This document shows positions 1 to 10,848 of a stretch of DNA of 64,000 nt, piece by piece. The DNA is from Punctularia strigosozonata HHB-11173 SS5 (taxonomy: Eukaryota; Basidiomycota; Agaricomycetes; Corticiales; Punctulariaceae): assembly GCF_000264995.1 (NCBI RefSeq), contig NW_006767440.1, positions 959,788 through 1,023,787 of the forward strand, given 5' to 3'. Numbering within the stretch: the stretch's first letter is position 1; the number at the start of each line of letters is the position of its first letter. Below the pieces are notes generated by a model. That model saw only the letters and a program-made list of their open reading frames with translations. It was not told where the DNA came from and did no database searches. The position numbers and the translations under genes were made by a program.

Positions 1-1012
1 ACGGAAGGGTACGACCGGACGACGCTGGCATTGCCACAGAGGACGGACGAGCTGGTGGAGAAGGTCCTCAAGGCGAACCCCAACGCTGTGGTCGTGACCG
101 AGTCGGTGAGTCTATATTGCCGAACCAACATTCGTGACTGTTTGAACTCACTGGTATGTAGGGATCCGCGATCACGATGCCGTGGGCAGATACCGCCAAA
201 GCCATTGTTCACTCGTGGTACCTCGGCAACGCGACCGGGGACGCTATCGCGGATGTGTTGTTCGGCAAGGTGAACCCCTCTGGCAGGCTCTCGATGTCGT
301 TCCCCAAGCGCATCGAGGATCTGGCCACCTATGGGCACTTCACGTCCGAACACGGAAAGGTATGTTACTCTTACTTTTACGTCGTCTCACACGAGACCCA
401 TCCAACATTCGTAGATTCGTTACGGCGAGGATCTCTATGTGGTCAGTTCGATGTTCTCCGTCTACGCCCATGTATGTACGTCTGACTTCCCATGCAGGGC
501 TATAAACACCACCATCACAGGAAGATTGCTCCTCTATTTGCCTTTGGGTCGGCCCTCTACGCTGCTTCAGTAGTCTTCCCACTGACAATATTTACAGTCA
601 CGGCCTATCCTACACCACCTTCTCGTATACCAACCTCAAGCTATCGAAGCCATCGTTCGCGGACAACGACGTTACCGTCACTGCGAGCGTATCTGTAACG
701 AACACCGGCTCCGTCTCCGGCTCCGAGGTTGTCCAGCTTTATGTGACACTTCCTTCTGGTTCAGACGGCGGCCTCACGCACCCGCCCTTGCAACTCAGGG
801 CGTTCTCCAAAGTGCGCGATCTAGGGCCGGGGGAGACTCGCGCGGTCGAGCTCTCGCTGGACAAATACACGGTCTCGTATTGGGAGGAGCGCATCGGGCG
901 ATGGGTCGTCGAGAAGGGCGATTATCTGATCAGAGTGGGCCCGAGCAGCGACGCGCTGCTTCTCGAAGACAAGCTCACGCTCGATAAGAGCTTCGAATGG
1001 AACGGCCTCTGA
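1..1012 (+). CDS. GH3 beta-glucosidase, C-terminal part (5' end outside window)
   Basis: Probable exons are <1-105, 162-359, 415-441, 498-547 and 598-1012, all joining in frame. Visible: the C-terminal half of the GH3 second sheet domain (NPSGRLSMSFPKR, then YGEDLYVGYK split over two short exons, then FGHGLSYTTFSY across the last junction), followed by a fibronectin type III-like domain (VTVTASVSVTNTG, SEVVQLYV) that closes fungal GH3 enzymes. The family releases glucose from cellobiose and other beta-glucosides, usually outside the cell. The N-terminal TIM barrel with the nucleophilic aspartate lies left of the window, so activity and signal peptide cannot be judged. A GYKHHHH stretch sits where most relatives have aromatic residues. 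Family call is firm; substrate is inferred. Confidence 0.93.
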
Positions 1013-1085
1013 AGCGCTGGATTGGGATAGGGACTCGATGTATGATATATTTTTGGGGTTGTCATAGGAAGATACCATCAAGCTC

Positions 1086-2562
1086 TTACAGGGCCTCACG
1101 CCAGTGGTTTCGCAACGTCCTTCCCACTCCAGTGTCCATCTTCTCTGTCCGTCTGTCCCCGGTGATCTGCCACCAAGACCTATCGATGCACCCGGCCTCC
1201 CATCGAAAATCGATATAGCGCAGGGCAAGCAAGGCTTTCGCGAGCGCTACCACTTTTCCTGTCCACACCTCGACGGGCGGCAGAGCGTGTTTTGGAGGGT
1301 CCATAAACCATCGGATCGTGCCCGCTTTCGAATGCGTCCGCAGAGGTCCTCGGAAGGTGATCGATAGGTATTGGACGGGCACCACTTGCCATGCCTGATG
1401 TATCATTTCCTAGGATACGTATTACATGAGTCCCGTTTACTGACAGATATAGACGATGCAGTGTCCGTACCAGGGCTCTGGCCTTGTCATCATCTGAGTG
1501 GTCTTCGTCCAGATAAAGGAACAGCGACTTCGCTCTGGTAAGAGACTTCGCGATGTTGGCAAAGAATCCTTCCGTCATGGTCGGATTCAAATCGAAGGAT
1601 AGGATGACAGGCGAAGCGATAGCGAGGTACTGCAAGAGGACCTCGTTGCGCTGGAACGCCGGAACGCTCGGGTTGGAGCTGACTTTGAGAGGGGTGTAAA
1701 GCGTGAGCTTCCGAGGGCGCAGTTGAAGAAGGTCGAAAAGCCAGAGGTCTAAGAGGTGGGCTTCGAGTGCATCCACCGACGACCAGTTGGCGTCGCTGGC
1801 AGTCGTCGACCCTTTGGGGAACGGCACGCGACCAGGCGGTCCGGCAGATCCTACGACAAGAGAAAGATGGCGAACCTTTGGGAACGCTCGGATAAGAGCC
1901 GGTTTCCCGTTACGTTGGAACTGGCGGATGGTGAGGGTGTGTACCTTCTCGAAGGCGATTGAAGAGGGGGAGAAATGCGACGGATCGAAGATGTATGCAC
2001 AATCGAAGTCCAGAACCTCCAGCGAGCTTTCGAGGCCTCGAAGCGCCTCTAACCCGGCCAACTCTGGCATAAAGACGAGCTCTTTCAATGTGAAGCGAGG
2101 GTTGCCTCCCCGCAGTAAATCTTTGAGTAGTTGGGTTGGCGATCCGAGGCTCAGCCTGGTTAGCTGCGGTAAGGACATCATCGCGTTCATGAAGTCTGGG
2201 CTCTCGAGAAGGATGTGAGCGGCCTGGATATGAAGACTTTTGAGATTGCGGGCGTGCCGGAGCACGTCGGCTAGCCGACGCCATCTGGAGGTTTTCTCGT
2301 GAACGTCCAACGGTCGCCGCCTCACTAGAAGACGAAGTTCGCGGATCCAGTGGGCACGTACGGCCGGCTTTTGCAAGACGAAGTTGCAGAAGGAGCCGAC
2401 GAGTTCGTATTCGGACATGAAGATCGAGACGGACGATAAGAGCATTGGGATGCCGAAGTTGTAAGCCCTGCGACAGGTGAGGACGAAGTTGTAAAGGTCC
2501 ATTCGAGGCAGGACATGGACGATCTCCAATAGAACGTCGTCATTGAGATGAAGCAAGTGCAT
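1086..2562 (-). CDS. F-box / leucine-rich protein
   Basis: Two exons: 2562-1441 and 1394-1086, with a 46-nt intron (1440-1395, GTAAAC...CATCAG). The intron is needed: without it the frame runs into low-complexity sequence, while splicing restores a tail typical of these proteins (LALRYIDFRW, then SWWQITGD). The N-terminus holds a degenerate F-box (residues about 3-45; LNDDVLLEIVHVLPRMDLYN, LTCRRAYNF) followed by leucine-rich segments. Such proteins are substrate adaptors of SCF ubiquitin ligases and are strongly expanded in agaricomycetes; the target is unknown. The start at 2562 puts the F-box at residue 3, as in relatives. The gene is convergent with the GH3 gene; a 42-bp repeat lies about 180 bp upstream. 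Confidence 0.82.
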
Positions 2563-3450
2563 CGTTCCGCGATGTTTTCAGCACCGGTAAAGATGAGGAT
2601 CGCCCTTCTGATGAAGAGGAGGAAGTACGGACGCTACTGCACGCGGAGGGTCGCGCCTCCAGCTTTATAGGCAGATGTCGTGACCGGTTATCTTCGCGGA
2701 GTTTCGGCATTCTTCGTGTGAGGAGGGCGAAGACAAGACCCCATCAGGTAGGTAGGTAGGTAGGTATATTTCCGGCGCGGTCCCAATGTGAAAACGCTCT
2801 CGCACGAATTCAAACGAATCGTTGCCCGATCAGTGCTCCTTTCGTTACCCTCCACCTTCATCGGCAGACCCGGCCCTTGCTCTCGACAGCAGATCAAATA
2901 CCAAGTTCCGGTCGGAGTCAACGATGTACTCTAGGAAGATCTTCAACTGTGAACTGTGGGCGGACCGTTGCCCCAATCTCGTTGACATGCACGAAGCCCG
3001 GACATTGGCAACTCGTGTCTCCATCTTGGAACTTGGGCCAACTCATTTCCGGAACTACTTTGATTGGCTCTCGTGGGCTGTCGAGGGTGTCGCATCTCCG
3101 AGAAATACTCAGTTCGCTGCTATCCTGGCCCGTCGGAACGCATTGCGGACAATGGGTGGTGATGCCATATACAAGGCTCTCCGAGTCTGCTTTCTTGCGA
3201 GTTCAACCTAAGCCTTTGTCTTTCCCCAAGCTGATGAATGATGCAACTTCAAAGCCGAGCCAGAATCGGTCACGGCTCTGTTTGTGGCCGCAGGACCGCA
3301 GCTACGACAGACATTTCGTTGCCACGTTGATCGCGGTCCTCTCAATTACGCGTCTGCTACGGGCCATGGGCTGGCAAAGCCACGGCGAACGGCCATTGCC
3401 ACGCGGTTCAAGTATTTGACAGAACGCTGGCCCGTCCACCTCCTCAATGC
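2563..3450. other. Intergenic region, no supported gene
   Basis: Divergent spacing between the F-box gene (minus) and the first DUF6593-like gene (plus). Open frames of 129 and 180 codons overlap at 2822-3419 on the plus strand but show no recognisable motif and no plausible splice-linked partner. The only distinctive sequence is the TACC-type element at 2746-2787. Confidence 0.6.
2746..2787 (-). repeat. 42-bp element with five TACC units, copy 1
   Basis: Read on the minus strand it starts ATTGGGACC, has a CG-rich centre, then AATA and five TACC tetramers. A second copy at 11111-11152 on the plus strand matches at 39 of 42 positions. This copy points toward the F-box start codon at 2562, about 184 bp away. 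The ATTGG is also a reverse CCAAT box, so a promoter role is possible but only inferred. Confidence 0.85.
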
Positions 3451-3456
3451 TATAAA
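3451..3456 (+). promoter_or_regulatory. TATA box of first DUF6593-like gene
   Basis: TATAAA (context GCTATAAATGG) lies 67 bp before the chosen start codon at 3523, the usual spacing for strong fungal promoters. Confidence 0.6.
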
Positions 3457-3522
3457 TGGCGTCAAGAAAGCAGTATCACTCCAACGTCCCTCTTGCCTAT
3501 CCTTCGTCCACATCATCCCGCT

Positions 3523-4206
3523 ATGCAGTCTTCAGCCGCGCCACGCCGTTACACTCAAGGTCACGGTCCTCTTACCCTGCAATTCGAATCATGCGCCGGC
3601 GGGCGAAAAGCCCTGGTCGTGGAGCAGATCGCTGAGGACCTGAAGAAAACTCACTTCGAGATCCACAAGGGAGAAACGCCAGGCACGTTCACCGTGTCGC
3701 TCCCTAATGCCGGAATGTGTTTCGGGAAGGTCGTCCGGGATCCAGAGACTCGGGTGGTGTGCTTTTACACCCATAACGACAGAAGTTCCTATCAACTGAA
3801 AAATCTTCGCGGAAAGTTGTGAGTCATTAGTCACTGCCGTCTGATGGGATCGCCCTCTCACGAGGACTGTTTTGTTGCGCTTAGCGACCTGTCGAAGACG
3901 GGAACATATGAGTGGAAAGAACGGGTAGACTCGGACGGATTAGAGGGACTGATGGTGAGGATCAGTACCTTTCATTTTCGTGTCTTTGGATCGCGGCTGA
4001 TCGATGGATCGACTGGGCAGTTAAAGAACATCGGAGGAACCCCTTCCAACGCGGCGATTTATTTTCCTGCGAAACACTATGCGCGGCCTATGCTGACGAT
4101 CAGCGAGGACGCGAGGCTCATCGCTGGCGAGTTGGTGCTCTCTTGGGTGGCGGCGGTCCTTTCTTGGTCCAAGGGGACTGGCAGCGGATTATCTGGCGTA
4201 TTGTAA
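3523..4206 (+). CDS. Small DUF6593-like protein, tandem copy 1
   Basis: Exons 3523-3818, 3885-3954 and 4021-4206 give about 183 residues. The order of sequence features resembles the basidiomycete DUF6593 (tubby-like fold) family: a strand-rich N-terminus, a central YEWKERVD motif (compare Y-x-W in relatives) and a hydrophobic tail (GELVLSWVAAVLSW). Family assignment is by pattern only. The next gene (4537-5283) is a clear paralogue: same three-exon layout, the same phase-2 first donor (TT|GTGAG) and an alignable tail. No signal peptide or membrane anchor is convincing, so a cytosolic protein of unknown function is likely. A TATA box at 3451 supports the start. Confidence 0.78.
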
Positions 4207-4431
4207 TGATCGAACATTCGGACCGTGCTACAGACCCGTGATGAATACCACTTGCTACACGTTCGCCCATGATACAGCCGATTCATGTTGTGTCTTACCT
4301 TGTAGATGATTGCGCGAGGGTCAAAGACCGGACACGAAACAAATTTTCAACCCTGTGCCCGGCCATCACCACCGCAGGCCACAGTACGGGCCACTTGGCA
4401 CGCCACGCCGTCGCCGTCCACAAAGCCCTCG

Positions 4432-4437
4432 TATAAA
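4432..4437 (+). promoter_or_regulatory. TATA box of second DUF6593-like gene
   Basis: TATAAA (CTCGTATAAATTCC) 100 bp upstream of the start codon at 4537. It supports starting the protein at 4537 rather than at the in-frame upstream ATG, which would put the TATA box inside the coding sequence. Confidence 0.55.
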
Positions 4438-4536
4438 TTCCACGGAATCGCCCGCGGCAAAAAAAAACCTCCAATCTGGGCCCCTCCTCCATCCAACCCG
4501 CTGAACCCTACTGAACCTATTATTCATCCACGCGAC

Positions 4537-5283
4537 ATGGCCGCTCCAGCGACGCCATCGCGCCCCGCTTTGGAGCGTCTCATCACCGGATGCCGAACCC
4601 TATGGTTCGCCCCGGGCGCTGCCGCCGGTTCGACGGAGCTGCAGGTGTTGACGCACACGAAGGGCATCAAGTTCACCTGCTTCGAGATCCCGCGCAAGGA
4701 CACGTCGGACGGGTCGCTGTACACGATAAAGTGCGCGTTGGAGGACGGGCGGTACACGGCTTCGGTCGGACAGGTCGTCAAGGACGTGTCGGGCGGAGTG
4801 CGCATCCAACCGTCCGGCGACGAGCGTGGTGAGGTCGAGTTCGGATCGTTCGGCGAGGAGTTGTGAGCACTTTGTTATCTATCGTCGGCTGCGATCCCGA
4901 TTTATAGCGCGGTCTTCTCACAACCCGATTTTTCTGTTCGTTAGCACGCTAGGTTTTCCGAACAAGATTTCCGATGTCAAGTATCGCTGGGAAGAGTCCA
5001 AAAGTTCGCGGGGTACGCCGTGTCTGGTGGTGCGTTCGAGGCCGTTCGTCCCGAGAACAGAATTGGCTGACATCGTCGGTGTAATCGCCGTCATCGTTGA
5101 TAGCTAAGGCGTATGAGGGGGCTCGAGGCTGTCAACATCGCCCTCTATCACCCGTTCAATGGGGAGGATATGCCATGCTTTTGGGTCGGTCAAGACGCGA
5201 AACCCGTGGTGCCGGAGCTGGTGCTCTATTTGGTGGCGGCGGTTCTGTGCTGGCGGCCCTATGGAGAACAGCAAAAAGCTTGA
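4537..5283 (+). CDS. Small DUF6593-like protein, tandem copy 2
   Basis: Exons 4537-4862, 4945-5029 and 5104-5283 give about 196 residues. It aligns with copy 1 over the whole length: YRWEESKSS matches YEWKERVDS, and PELVLYLVAAVLCW matches GELVLSWVAAVLSW. Intron positions and phases are the same (phase 2, then phase 0), so the pair arose by tandem duplication. The proteins have diverged strongly, so this is not a recent event. The last exon is short; the acceptor at 5103 (GATAG) was chosen because it restores the aligned frame. Function unknown; the DUF6593 assignment is an inference from motif order. Confidence 0.78.
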
Positions 5284-5883
5284 TTAATTTTTGAACTCGA
5301 GCGCATACTCTGTTGTCAATACGTCTGTAGTAGGTCTGTATTGCGAAAGTCCAGGTGAACGAGATCCGAGAGGATGAGTGCAAGACGTCGATGGAACGAA
5401 CGCGCCGATGCTGAGCGCTGAGCGCTGGGCGGCCGAACGTGCCGACCATTTTCAATGGATCCCGTGCTGCAGGCGCGCGCCTCTGCCAATGCCATGGATA
5501 TAGCAGCTGCAAACTCAGAGCAATCTGCTCGTGGCTCCTCCGTTTCTCTGCTCATCTGAACTCTGCTGTCACTCCGGGGCAACTGAGAAGAAACATAAAT
5601 TGAAGGCGAACCCAGTTATAGCGCCGGCGCTCGCATCGTTAACCAACACACCTGCGGCACACGCTCGTTGACGCCCTCATAACAGCCGCTTATCGGCCTT
5701 GCACCGTCACCCTCTGCTCCTGCTGCCAGCGATAGCCTGATCCCGACCATAGGACTGGTCGGAGCTCTACAGAGCCCCAGTCTGTTCATTCGAACGTGAG
5801 CGCCCGTGCGATCGTCCACTTAGCACCAGACTCTACTATACTTAACCGGCTGACACGATTTCTTCATATCGCCCAGCCGCACC
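5284..5883. other. Intergenic region, promoter of F-box gene
   Basis: About 600 bp without a supported gene. Short open frames on both strands lack family motifs. An AT-rich TACTATACTTAAC at about 5833 may act as the core promoter of the gene starting at 5884. Confidence 0.5.
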
Positions 5884-7426
5884 ATGCGTCCGAAGCTGCC
5901 CTCGCTCCCGCTCCCGCTCCGGCCCAGACTAAGACGACGTCAGCGACCCGCGCCGTCCGACTCGCTCTGCAGCCGGCTGCCGCCCGAAGTCGTCGTCGTC
6001 ATCCTCTCGCAAGTCTACGACCTCACGCGCTGGCAGCCCTCCGACGCCGCGCCGACCTCGCGCTACTTCAACCACTGGCTCGCCGACTCCCCCGCGCACG
6101 CGACGCCCGCCGCGCTCAGCCAGACCGACTTCCTCGCCCTCCTCCGCGTCTGCCGCGGCTGGTACCTCGCGGGCGTCGCCGCGCTCTACGCCGAGCCCTT
6201 CCTGCCCTCCCCGCGCGCGCTCAAGCTCTTCGCGCGCACGGTCACCGCCCGCGCGGACCTCGCCGCGCTCGTGCGCACGCTCGTGCTCGTCGAGCCCCCG
6301 TTCAGGTTCAGCTGGGTCCGCGTGCTGCTCCTCAGCCGCGGCCGGCGGGAGCGCACGCACCGGCGGCAGGCCGAGCGCGCCGAAGGCCGCTTCTACGCCG
6401 TCGTCGCCGCGTGCGCGAAGGTGGACGCGGTGTGCCTGCGCTCGCGCCGGAACACGCACTCGCTCCTCCCGCTCATCGACGCCTCGGCGACGGGCATCGC
6501 CCGCCTCCGCCGCCTCACGCTCTGCGGCTGGCAGTGGCGCTCGCTCTCGGACACGCTCGCGCTCGGCGCCGCGGTGGCGGGAGGAGCGGGAGGAGCGGGC
6601 GACCACCCCGCCGCCGCCGCCGCCGCCTCCGACGCGGCTCTGCGGGGCCTCGAGGAGCTCTCGCTCTCCGACTTTTACCTCCCGCATTACTTCCGCTTCC
6701 CGACGCTGCCCGCGCTGCGGACGCTGCGCGTGTCGGGCACGATCACGGACATCTTCGAGCCCGTGTTCGTGGTCCCGCCGTTCGAGGCGCTGCGGACGCT
6801 GGAGAAGATCGAGCTGCAGGGGAACTGCTGGTACGACTACGCGCTGACGCAGTGCATACAGTCGTACGCGGGCACGCTGAAGGAGCTGAGCCTGATCGGC
6901 TCGGACGAGCTCTGCATCGCGCGCACGCTCGACCTGCAGGCGTTCGAGGCGCTGAGGCGGCTCGTGATCGGCCCGCTCGAGCCGGACCAGAGCCCGTTCG
7001 AGGTGGTGCGGGTGCCGGCGTCGCTGAGGGTGCTGGTGGCGCATTCGATGGTGGGGTGCGCGCGGGGCACGGCGAGGAAGGTCGAGTATTTCTTTCGGAG
7101 CGCGGGGGAGATGGGGCGGTATTTGGGGAACGGGGCGGAGTTGGCGGCGGGGAGGAGGAAGGGCGCGAGGTTGGCGGCGAAGGTGGTGGGCGGGGCGCCG
7201 CCGGATTTGGCGTGCTTGTGTCGGGAGTGGAGCATACCGCTCGAGGAGATGGACCCGGACGGTGCGTTTGCCGCGCTCGATTTTTTTCGTTCACGCCCTT
7301 GGAGTGGAGTCGTTGACGGGCCCCGGTTCGCTAGATGTTGAGCTCGTCGACGACGAGAAGCCGCTGACGTCGTCGCTCACGATCTCGTTCCTGCCTTCAA
7401 AATGGGAAGACGTCTACGTTCTTTGA
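5884..7426 (+). CDS. F-box-like / leucine-rich protein, Arg- and Ala-rich
   Basis: Two exons, 5884-7261 and 7335-7426, 489 residues. The 73-nt intron (GTGCGT...TTCGCTAG) is inferred because it replaces an unlikely tail with the charged ending DVELVDDEKPLTSS ... KWEDVYVL. The N-terminus has an F-box-like helix pattern (SRLPPEVVVVILSQVYDL at about 30-47, then FLALLRVCRGWYLAGVAALY). The middle has regularly spaced leucines (LRRLTLCGW, LEELSLSDFYLP, LRTLRVSGT, LEKIELQGN, LKELSLIG) typical of LRR repeats. Codon use is extremely GC-rich, which opens long false frames on both strands. Probably an SCF adaptor; the substrate is unknown. Confidence 0.85.
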
Positions 7427-8228
7427 AATTAAACCGACGCCTCTGCTCCGTGTCCATGAACACTTTCTGATCTGCCCTCCTTCCTCCCCCTCTCCCTGCT
7501 CTGTCGATCAAAACACCCTGGGCATGGACACTACTGACCCGCCGCACCGCCTGTATCGTCGACCGCTGCTGTCTGTTTTTCGAAGGTTGTTCGTCACTGT
7601 ATCGTAAACTATCACTCACCCTTGTATCATGTGCGCGTTCCGTTCTCTGAGACGAGCCATGCATGTGCTCATGTGCTGCCTCCCGGGACCGCTCTCCCCT
7701 GTTACGAATGGTGCGCGCTTGACAACGCGTGTGCAAAGGCCTCCGATAACGTCCCGTCGCTTCCATTGCCCGCGACCACGCTCGATGAAAAGGGGGGCGC
7801 TTCTACGCTTACGTCATGACGGTCGCGTCTCTGTCCAGCACCACCACCGCGCGAGGTGCACGTCCGGGGCTCCCTCGCTATTGCTACCACACCGGCGCCC
7901 TCGTTGCGAATACCATGTGCGGGCGTTCACGCGCTGCCTGGCTTGCATAGCATTCGCGCCTCGTCGCGCGACGCATCCACGCGACGGGATGCAACCTGTG
8001 GTCTATTTTTAGCACACCCCGCTGGCCAGCTTGGTTCGCTGATCGTCCGTTGCTGGCCGTCAATCATCTTCATGCGATCCGGTCTCCTCTCGCGCCCCTT
8101 CGACCGCAACGCATACGACGGTCGCATGTGCTCGAGTGCGCAACCGCACGTCTCGCCGTGATTGTAGCGCGCACCCTTGACGCGTGCACGTTTACTGCCG
8201 GAGCCGACGCTGCAGCTGCACCACCCGC
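7427..8228. other. Intergenic region upstream of aspartic protease
   Basis: Roughly 800 bp with no supported gene. A 127-codon frame at 7629-8012 has no family motif and biased composition. The segment probably holds the terminator of the F-box gene and the promoter of the protease. Confidence 0.55.
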
Positions 8229-8234
8229 TATAAA
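8229..8234 (+). promoter_or_regulatory. TATA box of aspartic protease gene
   Basis: TATAAA (CCCGCTATAAAGTC) 92 bp upstream of the start codon at 8326. Confidence 0.65.
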
Positions 8235-8325
8235 GTCTGCCTGGCTGCCACCGGGATGTCTCACCGATCCCAGGTCCTCACCGAGCAAGCCCCTCCCGCT
8301 CCCCTCCAACCGGTTCGATCCCAAG

Positions 8326-9863
8326 ATGCGCTTCACCCTCGCCACCGTTGTTGCCGCCCTGCCCTACCTCGTCTCCGCGACCATCGTCCCGGAGCAGCAC
8401 GGCCAGTCGCGCTCCATCTCCCTCGGCAAGCGCTCGAACCTCCGCGGCGAGGACGGCGTCGTGAACGCGGACAACCTCCGTGCTCACCTCAAGAGCACCG
8501 TCGGGTACGCTTCCCCCTCCCAAAAGCCTTCCATTTCTCCCGGACGACAGCTGACCCCCGTCTTTTTGGATCGCACAGCAAAATCCAGCGTGGCGCCGCC
8601 GCTTTCGAGCGCAACACCGGCGCTCGCCACCCCGCCGCCTCGGCGTCCACCCCGGCCAAGCGTGACGTCGCCTCGGACAAGCTCACCGACGACTCGGAGG
8701 AGCTCTGGTACGGCAAGATCTCCGTCGGCACCCCCGCGGTCACCTACACCGGTCAGTAATCGTCCCGTTCCCCGAGTCCACGTCAAGGACACCCGGGCTC
8801 ACACTCTCGCCTCTCTTGCCTCCTCCTCCCTGCAGTCGACTTCGACACCGGTAGCAGCGACCTCTTCCTGCCCGGCGCCAACTGCGGCAGCACCTGCGTA
8901 CGTTTCCTCCCCCTCCCTCTCCCTTCCGATAGATAGTTAACCGTATGACCTCCGCCGCCGCTCTGAACAGTCCGGCCACACCAAGTACAAGCACACCGCC
9001 AGCAGCACCTCCAAGGCGCTCGGCAAGTCCTTCAGCCTCGCCTACGGCGACGGCTCGACCGTCAAGGGCAAGCAGTACACCGACACCGTCAAGATCGCCG
9101 GCCTCACCGCCAAGAAACAAACCCTCGGCTCCGCCTCGCAGTACTCGAGCGGCTTCGAGTCGTCCAACTTCCCCGCGGACGGCCTGATGGGCATGGGCTT
9201 CAAGTCCATCTCCGAGTACAACGCCGACCCCGTCTTCCAGACGCTCGTCAAGGACGGCGAGACGACCGACGGCGTGTTCGCGTTCAAGCTCTCCGACTCG
9301 GGCGCGGAGCTCACCCTCGGCGGCCTGAACGACGACCTCTACTCGGGCAAGATCACCTACGTCGACGTCACCCAGGAGGGCTACTGGCAGGTCGACGTGG
9401 ACGCCGTCAACGTCGAGAGCGACAAGGTGCTCGGCTCGACGAGCGCCATCATCGACTCGGGCACGACCCTCGTCGTCGCCACCACCTCGGACGCCAAGAA
9501 GTTCTACGACGCCATCGACGGCGCCGAGGAAGCGACCGACATCGGCGACGGCTACTACAGTGCGTTCGCTCTTTCCTCCTCCCTTTTGATTTCGTTAAAC
9601 CGAACGTCTTTTCCCGTTCCGCAGCCGTCCCCTGCGACTCCATCCCCGACGTCAGCCTCACCTTCGGCGGCAAGGAGTTCAAGATCTCCTCCGACACCTT
9701 CAACCTCGGCCAGGAGTCCTCGGGCTCGTCCAAGTGCGTCGGCGGCATCGTCGGCGAGGACACCGGGCTCGACTTTTGGATCGTCGGCGACGTGTTCATG
9801 CGCAACGTCTACACCGTGTTCGACGTCGACAACAGCCGCGTCGGTTTTGCGGAGCTGGCTTAA
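8326..9863 (+). CDS. Secreted aspartic protease, family A1 (polyporopepsin-like)
   Basis: Five exons: 8326-8504, 8579-8751, 8836-8897, 8971-9559 and 9625-9863; 413 residues. A signal peptide (MRFTLATVVAALPYLVSA) is followed by a propeptide to about residue 95. The first catalytic motif is VDFDTGSSDLFLP (exon 3); the second is AIIDSGTT (exon 4). The flap tyrosine region (AYGDGS) and the closing WIVGDVFMRNVYTVFD are in place, so both lobes are whole. Family A1 enzymes cleave proteins at acid pH; white-rot polypores secrete this type (polyporopepsin of Irpex is the named relative). The short 62-nt exon carrying the first DTGS has clean borders on both sides. Convergent with the bZIP gene. Confidence 0.95.
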
Positions 9864-10064
9864 AGAGTTTTTTTTGATCCATCATCGTAACTCCGTCGGC
9901 CGATCCTCCCCCACCTACCCTGCATCCCCTCACGGACATTCGTCACCGCATACCCCACTCACGTCAATGTATCTTTATCGCCTTGCTTTTCTGAATATAC
10001 CATTTTTTTCTTCTGAATTCTTGGTTCTGGCATAAGTAATGTGGTGGTGCGAAAGGAGAGCGCG

Positions 10065-10848
10065 TCAGGGAGGTCCTGGTTCGTTCGGTGCCGCCATCGT
10101 CTCGTCCTCTTCTTCTTCAACCAGACCCCTGCAGTCGAGTATCCCCCCGCAACACTCCTCTTCGTCGATCGCGCTCGTCGTCGTCGTCGTCGAAGCTGTC
10201 TCCGCCTGCATATCAGAGACGGCGATCGGTGCCCCCTGCTCGGAGAACCGCGCGAGGAGCGTCGCGATGGCGAGCTCCGCCGCCTCGCTCGCCGGTGTCG
10301 TCCTGCCCACGCGATTTTATTTTATTTTTTCGCTTGAGTCAAAACGGAGTTGAGGTTTGGCGAACCGTTAACGTACCTCGACGTTTCGCCCGCGTCCGAG
10401 TGCGTAGCTGGCGGTGCTAGGGGTGGGCGCCGTTGTGGTGCCGCGTTCGACCGCTGCGCGGCTTGCTGTAGGCGAGAGACGAGTTCCTTCGTCTTGTCCA
10501 GGCCTGATATCATCTCCGAGCAGGTGTCTAGCTGGCAACATAATGATAGAAAAAAAAAACAGCTGAGTACACGGTTTTCCATCTCGATCGGCGAGGCGAA
10601 CCGAGTCAACCGACCATAAGGTGAGGATCGACGACCGCGTGCCGTCCACCAGCATCACCACCGCCGTCGCCGCTGCTCGCGCGTAGCAGCACGAGCTCCT
10701 GCTTCAATTGCTCGTTCTCCGCCTCCGCCTTCGAGCACCGCTCTTCCAGCTCGGCGACGTACTTTGCCTTTCGGTCCCTGTAGGCGCGCTGGAGGACGAG
10801 CGAGCGAGAGGCTTGGATTGTGAGATCGCGTTTCCGTCCTCTGGCCAT
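10065..10848 (-). CDS. bZIP transcription factor (fungal PAP1/YAP-like basic region)
   Basis: Exons 10848-10615, 10531-10377 and 10302-10065; 208 residues. The basic region begins near the start (RGRKRDLTI, then LQRAYRDRKAKYVAELEERC), matching the QRAFRxRK core of fungal PAP1/YAP-type bZIPs, followed by a leucine/heptad segment (AEAENEQLKQELVLL). The C-terminal part is acidic (EEEECC and VEEEEDE segments) and may activate transcription. YAP-type factors often mediate oxidative or metal stress responses; here the role is unknown, although an arsenite exporter lies next door in divergent orientation. A missing asparagine in the usual NxxAQ position is seen in several basidiomycete members. Introns use GTCGGT and GTACGT donors; the first donor is weak. 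Confidence 0.88.

Noticed and set aside
2746-2787. Telomere-like repeat
   Set aside because: Unit is TACC with conserved non-repetitive flank, not the TTAGGG expected for basidiomycete telomeres, and both copies are internal.
2822-3419. Overlapping 129- and 180-codon plus-strand frames
   Set aside because: No motif, no signal peptide, no plausible splicing to neighbours, and they overlap each other in different frames.
5796-7316. 506-codon plus-strand frame and 371-codon minus-strand frame (5929-7044)
   Set aside because: Arg/Ala-rich shadows of the very GC-rich F-box gene at 5884; no family motif, while the annotated frame has F-box and leucine-rich repeats.
7629-8012. 127-codon plus-strand frame upstream of the aspartic protease
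   Set aside because: Biased composition without motifs; lies in the promoter region.
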